From the NCBI GenBank assembly GCA_003131985.1, contig PKWH01000157.1:13836-48474 (forward strand): a DNA stretch of 34,639 nucleotides. The letters run 5' to 3'. The notes beneath the pieces were generated by a model. The model made no database searches. It was not told where the DNA came from and worked only from the letters and a program-made list of their open reading frames with translations. This DNA is from Acidobacteriota bacterium (GTDB lineage: Bacteria; Acidobacteriota; Terriglobia; Acidiferrales; UBA7541). This document shows positions 10,205 to 17,471 of this stretch, piece after piece. How positions within the stretch are numbered: position 1 is the stretch's first letter; the number at the start of each line of letters is the position of its first letter. Made by a program: the position numbers and the translations under genes.

Positions 10205-12352
10205 ATGCGTTTCGGTCCCACCAGTCTTCAAGTCTCCAGCCTACTTGCAAAAGGCCTCAAGCGCCCCAAACTCCGCACGGATCTGCGCATCAGCGAACAA
10301 ACGGTTGCCGGCGAAATCAGTTACGTTGTCAAAAACCGTGAGACGAATTCCTACAACCGGTATGGAGCCACCGAATATCAGCTGCTATCACTTTGCGACG
10401 GAACTCGTACGGCCGCTGAGATCGCACAGGTCATGTCTGAAAAGGATCCCGATTTAACGACGAGCGAGGCCGATGTGCTCGACTTCATGGACTCGGTGGA
10501 ACCCACCATGTGGGAGCGATCAATCGGAGAAAAAAACCTAGCCGTGCTCGAGCGCATTCGCGACGAGCGGAAAGGCCGGGTCGAGCAATCGAGTGTGCTC
10601 TACATCAGCTTTAAAGCCTGGGACCCGGACAAGACACTCACCAAATTGGATCGCTACCTCGGATGGATGTTCACCAAGGGCTTTGTCATCTTTTCTTTGT
10701 TCATATTTGTCGTAGCCGTTTATCTGCTTGCCGGCGATTGGACGCGCGTGCAGCAGGATACTTCGGCCTTGTATAGTTTTGCGGGTAAAAGCGCCTACGA
10801 CATCTGGATCTTTTGGATCCTCCTCCTGGGTCTGGGCGCCATACACGAATTTGGCCACGGGCTCACTTGTAAACATTTTGGCGGTGAAGTCCATCAGATG
10901 GGTTTTTTGCTTATCTATTTCACTCCTGCATTTTTTACCGATACCACGGACATTCTTCTGTTCCAGACCGGAACTCCGCGTCAGTGGGTCATCTTCGCGG
11001 GCATTTGGATTGAACTGGTGATCTGCGGCCTGTCTGCGTTGGTCTGGCATTTCACCGCGCCAGGCTCCCTGACGAACGACTTTTTTTACAAAATGATGCT
11101 GCTGAGCGGGATTCAGGGCGCGCTCGTGAACCTGAACCCGCTCATCAAAGCCGACGGCTACTATGCGCTGTCGCAATTCCTCAAAATCGATAACCTGCGC
11201 GAAGAGTCTTTCGGCTACCTGCGAGCCTGGACGGAAAAATATATTCTTCGGCACGACATAGATTTGCCGCCCTCCAGCAAGCGCCAGCGCCGTGTTTTTT
11301 TCCTGTTCGGAGTCTTGGCCATTATCTACAGCGCGTCGCTTCTGATTATTATGCTTTTGTTTGTTAAGAACATACTCGTAAGCCAAATGGGCAACGAATG
11401 GGGCTATCTCGCAACCCTCGGCGTCATTTATTTCTTTGCCAGGAATAGTATTCGAAAAGGATTGCCTTTAGCTCGGGCTTGGATACGGGACAAGAGGGGA
11501 AAATATATGGCCTGGAAAATGACGCGTGCACAGCAGGTCGGCGCACTGGGATTGATTCTCCTGTTTCTGTTGCCTCCGTTTTCGTCCAAGGTCACCACCG
11601 ATCTGGTGCTGGAGCCCGGTAAAGACGCACGGGTTCGGGCCGTGGTGAACGGCAGAATTCAAAAAGTGTTTGTTCACGAGGGGGACGAAGTAAAAGCAGG
11701 CCAAATGTTGGCCGTTTTGGAAAATCCCGACATAAGCGCTGATGCACAATCGCTCACGCAACAGTTAGCGCTCGCCAGCAGTAAGGTTCGCAATAATCAG
11801 GATCGCTCGGACTTTAGCCAAGCGGCGCAGGTGGTTCGTGACCGCGACCGGCTCGAACAGGAGTTGTCTGAGGCGCAGAAGAGAGTGCAAGACCTCGAAA
11901 TTCGGGCTCCCATGGACGGTATCGTTGTCACTTCCAACGTGGACCAGGAAGCTGGCCAATATTTCTCGGCAGGAGACGAGTTTGCCCGGCTGGTGGATCG
12001 AACCACCATGAAGGCGCGTATTCTTGTGCAGGACCGCGAGCTTCCGGACGTTCAACCCGGCGCTCCTGCAAAGGTGAAGGTGCTCCCATTTCCGTACAGA
12101 ACTTACTCGGGCCACGTCGACAAAATACTTCCGGCTGCGGCGCTGGATCATCCAGTCGCTCAGACTGAAGAGCTGGAGCGTCTAGGGCAGGAATTGGCGA
12201 ATTTCGTGGCGGTTGAGATGGAGATCCCAAACCCTGATGGGTCGCTGCGGGAAGGCATGACCGGCAAGGCAAAGATTTCTGGCGCCAGGCATTCCTTAGC
12301 CTGGGAGGCCGGGCAAGGGGCATGGCGCTGGGTGCGTTCGCAGTTTTGGTAA
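10205..12352 (+). CDS. Three-part protein: PqqD-like N-terminal domain, M50 (site-2-protease-like) membrane metalloprotease, C-terminal HlyD barrel
   Basis: PqqD-like YQLLSLCDGTRTAAEIAQVMSEKDPDLTTSEADVLDFMDSV; zinc motif AIHEFGHGLTCKHFGGEV and second-half NLNPLIKADGYYALSQFL; HlyD GRIQKVFVHEGDEVKAGQMLAVLENPD. Confidence 0.85.
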   Translation: MRFGPTSLQVSSLLAKGLKRPKLRTDLRISEQTVAGEISYVVKNRETNSYNRYGATEYQLLSLCDGTRTAAEIAQVMSEKDPDLTTSEADVLDFMDSVEPTMWERSIGEKNLAVLERIRDERKGRVEQSSVLYISFKAWDPDKTLTKLDRYLGWMFTKGFVIFSLFIFVVAVYLLAGDWTRVQQDTSALYSFAGKSAYDIWIFWILLLGLGAIHEFGHGLTCKHFGGEVHQMGFLLIYFTPAFFTDTTDILLFQTGTPRQWVIFAGIWIELVICGLSALVWHFTAPGSLTNDFFYKMMLLSGIQGALVNLNPLIKADGYYALSQFLKIDNLREESFGYLRAWTEKYILRHDIDLPPSSKRQRRVFFLFGVLAIIYSASLLIIMLLFVKNILVSQMGNEWGYLATLGVIYFFARNSIRKGLPLARAWIRDKRGKYMAWKMTRAQQVGALGLILLFLLPPFSSKVTTDLVLEPGKDARVRAVVNGRIQKVFVHEGDEVKAGQMLAVLENPDISADAQSLTQQLALASSKVRNNQDRSDFSQAAQVVRDRDRLEQELSEAQKRVQDLEIRAPMDGIVVTSNVDQEAGQYFSAGDEFARLVDRTTMKARILVQDRELPDVQPGAPAKVKVLPFPYRTYSGHVDKILPAAALDHPVAQTEELERLGQELANFVAVEMEIPNPDGSLREGMTGKAKISGARHSLAWEAGQGAWRWVRSQFW

Positions 12353-12393
12353 GAGACTAGGCCTGTTGGCGCAGCCCGGAACCCCAGCCACCA

Positions 12394-12429
12394 CAAAAAA
12401 AGGGCTGCCGTTCCTGGGACGGCAGCCCT
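12394..12429 (-). terminator. Rho-independent terminator of micropeptide gene 1
   Basis: 10-bp perfect stem AGGGCTGCCG/CGGCAGCCCT (12401-12410/12420-12429); read on minus it is followed by a T-run. Confidence 0.8.
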
Positions 12430-12490
12430 TGGTAGTGCAACTGCTAACTCTGCTTGGGCGCAAAGCCCAATTGTTACTGGTCTAAGCCAA

Positions 12491-12574
12491 TTAGCCGCGG
12501 GCTGGTCCGTGAACGGTCAGCGGCTTCACAGATCCCAGCTTCTTTCCCTTTTTCACTGTCTTTGCTTTTGCCAT
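12491..12574 (-). CDS. Lys-rich micropeptide 1 (27 aa) MAKAKTVKKGKKLGSVKPLTVHGPARG, putative precursor/secreted peptide
   Basis: Manual translation; SD AAGGAG upstream; sigma-54 promoter match and terminator in the expected places; paralog at 12987-13061. Confidence 0.8.
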   Translation of the reverse strand: MAKAKTVKKGKKLGSVKPLTVHGPARG

Positions 12575-12628
12575 GGTCTTGAGTCTCCTTAAGATTTTTT
12601 GTTTTCTTGCTGCCTGCACTGCTGCTAG

Positions 12629-12644
12629 TGCAATCGGCGCGCCA
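12629..12644 (-). promoter_or_regulatory. Sigma-54 (-24/-12) promoter of micropeptide gene 1
   Basis: Minus strand TGGCGCGCCGATTGCA fits TGGCRCG-N4-TTGCA with GG-N10-GC spacing; about 55 nt upstream of the ATG. Confidence 0.8.
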
Positions 12645-12890
12645 AACTGTCAACCGGCCCACGTGAGAAGCTGTACTTGATTTGAAAGCACTTATCGACG
12701 GCACGAAGCAGCGCGCGAATGGCCTCGATACCAAATGTGTTTAATTTTTGAGTTCGAGTTGAATAATTCAATATGCAGGCGAGGCCTTAAGATCCTCATC
12801 GCGATTGCAGAGCCGGAAGAGCAATGTCGGAAGAAGATGGATGCGGATCTGAACTGCTGGGACGAACTGGGGCGAGGTTGCTCCGGCAAA

Positions 12891-12920
12891 AAGAAAAGCT
12901 GCCAGCCTTTCGGTGGCAGC
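12891..12920 (-). terminator. Rho-independent terminator of micropeptide gene 2
   Basis: Stem GCTGCCA/TGGCAGC (12898-12904/12914-12920), followed on minus by TTTTCTTTTT. Confidence 0.75.
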
Positions 12921-12986
12921 CCGCTAGTTCCGTATCAGCTATCTATCGGTGCGCAGTCGAACCGCTGCACCTGTGACGCGAAACGC

Positions 12987-13061
12987 TTAATTGCCCCCCC
13001 ATCGGATTAGGGGCTTGGTTTTTTCCAGCTTCTTTGCCTTCTTCAAGGTTTTCTTTGCCAT
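12987..13061 (-). CDS. Lys-rich micropeptide 2 (24 aa) MAKKTLKKAKKLEKTKPLIRWGGN
   Basis: Manual translation; SD GGAGGA; N-terminal 18 residues align with micropeptide 1; own promoter and terminator. Confidence 0.8.
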   Translation of the reverse strand: MAKKTLKKAKKLEKTKPLIRWGGN

Positions 13062-13113
13062 GACACTTCCTCCGCGTTTGGGGTACAGCTCACGCTGGCC
13101 ACACCTTGCTCTG

Positions 13114-13129
13114 TGCAAAACCGGTTCCA
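13114..13129 (-). promoter_or_regulatory. Sigma-54 (-24/-12) promoter of micropeptide gene 2
   Basis: Minus strand TGGAACCGGTTTTGCA: TGGaAC-N5-TTGCA with GG-N10-GC spacing; about 52 nt upstream of the ATG. Confidence 0.72.
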
Positions 13130-13266
13130 ATGTCGAAGGGAAACGCTCCGAAACTAAAGTACTGAAGGAAAACAGGTTAGAGTGTTTAGGCCGTTTTCTC
13201 TCGTCGATGGAGCGCAGAATTCTGTTGAAATTCTCACCGCGACGATTAAAAAGTCACCCGAAAAAC

Positions 13267-14655
13267 CTACAGGTTATACTTACGACATAAGTAGTTCAAC
13301 CGGTTCCGGTCCACTCCCAGCAATCGCGCGGCATCCGCTTTTCCTTCTTTAGCCTGCTCTAGAGCTTCCTGAACCCAGCGACGCTCGAAAGTCTCCATTT
13401 CCTTGGCCAAATTGATCCCGCCCGAAGGTAGCCGGAACCGGTTCCGAGAATCGCGCCCGGAAGCTTGCACAATTTCGCCCGGGAGGTCCTTCAAAGAGAT
13501 CACTTCGCCGTCCGTCATTACCACGAGTCTTTGAATTGCGTTCTGGAGTTCCCTGACGTTGCCAGGCCAGGGATAGCGCTTCAGCGCTAACATGGCATCG
13601 TCGGCTATTCGTTTAGGAGGAAAGCTGTTGGCAGCGCAATAAACGCTGACGAAGTAATCCGTTAGCACGGGTATATCTTCTATCCTCTCGCGCAGCGACG
13701 GAACGAAAATGGGCACCACATGAATCCGGTAGTAGAGGTCCTCGCGAAACCGTTCTTCGCGAACCATTTCCTCCAGATCTTCGTTCGTCGCGCTAATCAG
13801 CCGAAAATCTATGCGGATAGGCTTTTTGCCACCTAGCCGCGTGAATGAACGATCCTCTAGAACGCGCAGGAGTTTGCTCTGGAGCGCGGGCGTGAGCGTC
13901 GCAATTTCATCCAGGAAAAGCGTCCCTTGATGCGCCATTTCAACTCGGCCTTCCTTCATGGCTGTTGCGCCGGTAAAGGCTCCCTTCTCATAACCAAATA
14001 ACTCCGCTTCCATTAAGCCCTCGGGAAGAGCGGCACAATTCACGCTGACGAATGCGCGGTTTCGTCGAGGGCTCTGTTCGTGAAGCGCTCGCGCCACCAA
14101 TTCCTTACCCACCCCGCTCTCTCCCCGGATGATAACGTTCGTGGTCGCCCGGGCCATTCGTTTTATGGAATCGAACACGTGGTTCATGGCGTCTGTCGAG
14201 CCGATCAAATCGCCATGCGTACTCTTGCGGCTTATCTCCTGGCGGAGAATTCGATTTTCGCGCTGGATGTGTAATTTCTCAACGGCGCGCTCAAGCAGAT
14301 GTCGAAGAACGTCCGTATCAATAGGCTTGATGAAGTAGTCGTAAGAGCCTGCATCGATTACTTTCAAGGCGGTGGCTTTTGTTTCGTCAGAGCTAAGCAC
14401 GATTACGAGCGTGTCAATTTCACTTCCTACCAGGCGGGCAAGCAGTTCGGCGCATTCGCGGACGCCTCCGTCACCGAGCGGGAGGCCCAGTAGCAGGACG
14501 TCGAGCGCCGACCCCTGGAGGAGGCTGTAGGCCGCTGCCATATCCTCGCCTTCGAAGACTTCGAACTCCGATCGCAGAGCGGACGCAATCTTCGAGCGAA
14601 GGCTGTGGTCATCGTCAACAATGGCTACTTTGGGTTTAGTCGCTACGGGAGTGAT
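13267..14655 (-). CDS. NtrC-family sigma-54-dependent activator with degenerate receiver domain
   Basis: GESGVGKELVARAL, GAFTGA, FLDEI, R-finger region and Fis HTH ADAARLLGVDRNRLNYLCRKY; in-frame receiver N-terminus KPKVAIVDDDHSLRSKIASAL lies upstream of the tracked start; 5' end uncertain (no ATG/GTG/TTG). Confidence 0.85.
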   Translation of the reverse strand: MTPVATKPKVAIVDDDHSLRSKIASALRSEFEVFEGEDMAAAYSLLQGSALDVLLLGLPLGDGGVRECAELLARLVGSEIDTLVIVLSSDETKATALKVIDAGSYDYFIKPIDTDVLRHLLERAVEKLHIQRENRILRQEISRKSTHGDLIGSTDAMNHVFDSIKRMARATTNVIIRGESGVGKELVARALHEQSPRRNRAFVSVNCAALPEGLMEAELFGYEKGAFTGATAMKEGRVEMAHQGTLFLDEIATLTPALQSKLLRVLEDRSFTRLGGKKPIRIDFRLISATNEDLEEMVREERFREDLYYRIHVVPIFVPSLRERIEDIPVLTDYFVSVYCAANSFPPKRIADDAMLALKRYPWPGNVRELQNAIQRLVVMTDGEVISLKDLPGEIVQASGRDSRNRFRLPSGGINLAKEMETFERRWVQEALEQAKEGKADAARLLGVDRNRLNYLCRKYNL

Positions 14656-14737
14656 AGAGGTCTCCGGCGGGGACTAGCACAGACTAAGCATGCACCACGC
14701 ATCCCGCGTCGCGCCGATTCTAGGTGTCAAAGCGCCT

Positions 14738-14754
14738 CACTGTCAACGACAGTG
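14738..14754. repeat. Perfect inverted repeat upstream of the sigma-54 activator gene
   Basis: CACTGTC-AAC-GACAGTG; no T-run after it on minus, so operator more likely than terminator. Confidence 0.5.
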
Positions 14755-14800
14755 CGTGGGCGAGTCCGGAAGCCCCAAGACCTAGCCTCTTTCCGGTAAC

Positions 14801-15826
14801 TCAGCGCGAAATTTTACGCGGAGGCAGGTACTTTTTGTCAATCTTCGCAATTACAACGTAGTTCGGATCGACCATTTCTGCCAGGTGAATCGTGGCAACT
14901 TTCGAGAGCAACTCGTACGCATCAAGCTCGGACAAACCGTAATCCTGATGAATCCAGCCGATAAGTTGTGCAAACGCGATGCGCAACGAATCGTCAAGCG
15001 GACGGTAGATGCCGACGGCCATGATTTCATCCTTATTTTCGAAGCGCGGCCAATCAATTTTCTGTCCCTTGATTACGCGAACGCGCAAGCGGACACGCAG
15101 CGGAACCTCGATCGCTGTCCCGGCAATTTCGCCGTCACCCATGGCCGCGTGTCCGTCGCCCATATAAAGCAGCGCCCCCGGCACATTGACGGGTAAATAC
15201 AGCGTATTTCCAACGCTCGCTTCCGAGGAGTCCATGTTGCCTCCGAATTCAGCCGGAACCACCGAGCTGCGGGCTTCACCATCCGAGGGCGCCACGCCAA
15301 TGCATCCCAGGAACGGATGCAGCGGGATTTTCACCGAGAAGCTCGAATCATGCGCCTGAAAAGTCGCGGTGTTGTCGTCAGGATGAATCGGATACAGCCA
15401 TATGCGCTCGGGCAGAGGAGCCTGAATCATCGGTGTGTAGTTTGTCGAGTTAAGCGCGCCGAAGCCCGGAGCAAACGCACCGACTCCCTGTCTCGAGTTC
15501 ACTTCCAACGCCATGAAGTCGATGGCGATCGTGTCACCCGGTTCAGCGCCTTCTATAAAGAAAGGACCGGTGAGCGGGTTGTCGCCTTTCACCAGCGCCA
15601 GCGTATCGCCCGGTTTTTGAATGGCGTCGCCGAATGCGTCGAGCGTATTCGTCTCGAGAACATCTCCCGGCGCGAGCCGTGCCACAGGTGGCGCTAGGCC
15701 GTAAACGTATTTAACCGTCTCGAGTGTCGCGTGATATTTCACAACGTCCGGCGCCTTACCCTGCGCTTGCGCCAAAGACAGGCAAAGCAAAATGCCGGTA
15801 CAGATGATAAGCGCTCGCAGCCTCAT
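14801..15826 (-). CDS. Secreted acetamidase/formamidase family protein
   Basis: Signal peptide MRLRALIICTGILLCLSLAQAQ; GPFFIEGAEPGDTIAIDF, HPFLGCIGVAPSDGEARSSVVPAEFGGNMD, GDGHAAMGDGEIAGTAIE. Confidence 0.88.
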   Translation of the reverse strand: MRLRALIICTGILLCLSLAQAQGKAPDVVKYHATLETVKYVYGLAPPVARLAPGDVLETNTLDAFGDAIQKPGDTLALVKGDNPLTGPFFIEGAEPGDTIAIDFMALEVNSRQGVGAFAPGFGALNSTNYTPMIQAPLPERIWLYPIHPDDNTATFQAHDSSFSVKIPLHPFLGCIGVAPSDGEARSSVVPAEFGGNMDSSEASVGNTLYLPVNVPGALLYMGDGHAAMGDGEIAGTAIEVPLRVRLRVRVIKGQKIDWPRFENKDEIMAVGIYRPLDDSLRIAFAQLIGWIHQDYGLSELDAYELLSKVATIHLAEMVDPNYVVIAKIDKKYLPPRKISR

Positions 15827-15960
15827 CGGAACCCCCTAGCCAGTGCCTCGCGATTCTAGAACAAATTGTTCGCCCCACTCCGCACAATTGTGAATGCCTC
15901 CCGGCAATGCGATGATGGCATTAGCGTATCCCGCGGACGTAAATCGGGGACCCGAAGTAA

Positions 15961-16458
15961 ATGTTGAAAAAGCGTCTAACGCACATCCTGATCCACGATT
16001 CTTTTCGAGTAGGCATCACCCTGAAAGGAATCGACGGATTGCTGGAAGCCATCGGCGGCGTGCTGTTGTGGTTTAAAGTCAACTCGTTGAACGCTTGGTT
16101 GCAGGCGTTGTGCGAGCATGAACTCGCCCGGGATAAGCACGATATTATTTTCCGCCACATAAGCGCTGCTTCACAAAAATTGGCCAGCGGAAGCCCCATG
16201 TTCGCTTCGCTCTATCTCCTCTCACACGGGCTAGTTAAGGTTGTGCTGGTAGTCTGCCTCTGGGCCAATAGGCTTTGGGCTTATCCGCTGACGATTGCCG
16301 TATTCGGCGCCTTTATGGTCTACCAAGTTTACAGATTCACTCATACACATTCCTGGGCGCTCATTATTCTCACTCTTTTCGACGGCCTGCTGATATTCCT
16401 TACCTGGAAAGAATATCAGGACCAGAAAGCTCTGAAGGCGAAGCAGGAAAAACGCTGA
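15961..16458 (+). CDS. DUF2127-like integral membrane protein
   Basis: LTHILIHDSFRVGITLKGIDGLLEAIGGVLL and LLSHGLVKVVLVVCLW, typical of DUF2127. Confidence 0.7.
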   Translation: MLKKRLTHILIHDSFRVGITLKGIDGLLEAIGGVLLWFKVNSLNAWLQALCEHELARDKHDIIFRHISAASQKLASGSPMFASLYLLSHGLVKVVLVVCLWANRLWAYPLTIAVFGAFMVYQVYRFTHTHSWALIILTLFDGLLIFLTWKEYQDQKALKAKQEKR

Positions 16459-16571
16459 CCGCTCGGCCTTCCTTATGCAGTTTGCTCTTCCGCTTTTTTC
16501 AAGCAGCGAAAAAAACAAACGCACTCGCGGCGTATGGCCTTGCACCGCCTTTTCGTGTAGATTTTCGTATC

Positions 16572-17471
16572 GTGCCCACACCGCTCAAATTCAACGTTGC
16601 TCTGGTGCAGATGGCCGTCAGCGCCAAGGCCGCCGAAAACCTCGCGCGCGCCACATCTCGCATTGAAGAAGCCGCGCGCTCGGGCGCCCAGGTGGTCTGC
16701 CTCCCGGAACTTTTTCGCTCGCAATACTTCTGCCAGCGCGAAGACACCGCGAATTTTGAATTGGCGGAGGCCGTACCAGGGCCAACCACCGAAACGTTAG
16801 GGCGCGTGGCGCAAAAAACAAAAACTGTCATAGTCGCTCCGCTTTTCGAACGCCGAGCGCCCGGCATTTATCACAACAGCGCTGCGATCATTGACGCCGA
16901 TGGCCGCATCGCGGGTGTCTACCGCAAGATGCACATTCCCGACGACCCCGCTTATTACGAGAAGTTTTACTTCACGCCCGGAGATTTGGGCTTTCGCGCC
17001 TTTTCCACCAGCGCCGGCAAAATCGCTACGCTAATCTGCTGGGATCAGTGGTATCCGGAGGGAGCGCGCCTCGCTGCGCTCAATGGCGCATGCATCCTTT
17101 TCTATCCCACCGCGATCGGTTGGCATCCCAGCGAAAAAGCATCCAACGGCGAAGCGCAGCGTGATTCCTGGCGAACGATCCAGCGCAGCCATGCCATCGC
17201 CAACGGCCTCTACGTTGCGGCCGTCAATCGCGTGGGACACGAAACTCCCGCAGAAGGCGGAGCCGGCCTCGAATTCTGGGGCAGCTCATTCCTTTGCGAT
17301 CCCCAGGGAGTCGTCATCGCGGAAGCTTCCACCGACCGCGAAGAAATCTTGTACGGCGAAGTGGATCTCGCGCATCTGGAAGACGTTCGCCGCAATTGGC
17401 CCTTCTTGCGCGACCGCAGAATCGATGCCTACTCCGGCCTCGAACAACGTTTTCTTGACGAAAAGCCTTGA
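16572..17471 (+). CDS. aguB: N-carbamoylputrescine amidase
   Basis: GTG start; nitrilase fold catalytic set VCLPELF, YRKMHIPDDPAYYEKFYFTPGD, LICWDQWYPE. Confidence 0.9.
   Translation: MPTPLKFNVALVQMAVSAKAAENLARATSRIEEAARSGAQVVCLPELFRSQYFCQREDTANFELAEAVPGPTTETLGRVAQKTKTVIVAPLFERRAPGIYHNSAAIIDADGRIAGVYRKMHIPDDPAYYEKFYFTPGDLGFRAFSTSAGKIATLICWDQWYPEGARLAALNGACILFYPTAIGWHPSEKASNGEAQRDSWRTIQRSHAIANGLYVAAVNRVGHETPAEGGAGLEFWGSSFLCDPQGVVIAEASTDREEILYGEVDLAHLEDVRRNWPFLRDRRIDAYSGLEQRFLDEKP

Noticed and set aside
9506-10231. 241-aa minus-strand ORF opposite the HlyD adaptor
   Set aside because: Antisense shadow ORF; plus strand has clear HlyD motifs
10538-11386. 282-aa minus-strand ORF inside the M50-HlyD gene
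   Set aside because: Low-complexity polar translation with no recognisable domain, fully antisense to a well-supported CDS
12401-12429. Hairpin as terminator of the plus-strand M50 operon
   Set aside because: T-run exists only on the minus strand side; on plus it is followed by TGGTAGTG
12474-12734. 86-aa minus-strand ORF in the track overlapping micropeptide 1
   Set aside because: Out of frame with micropeptide 1, runs through its sigma-54 promoter, and has no domain
12735-13010. 91-aa plus-strand ORF between the micropeptides
   Set aside because: Crosses the minus-strand terminator and the micropeptide-2 coding region; no SD or recognisable family
16275-16571. N-terminal ~99 aa of the tracked aguB ORF
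   Set aside because: Overlaps the DUF2127 gene in another frame; nitrilase homology begins right after the GTG at 16572
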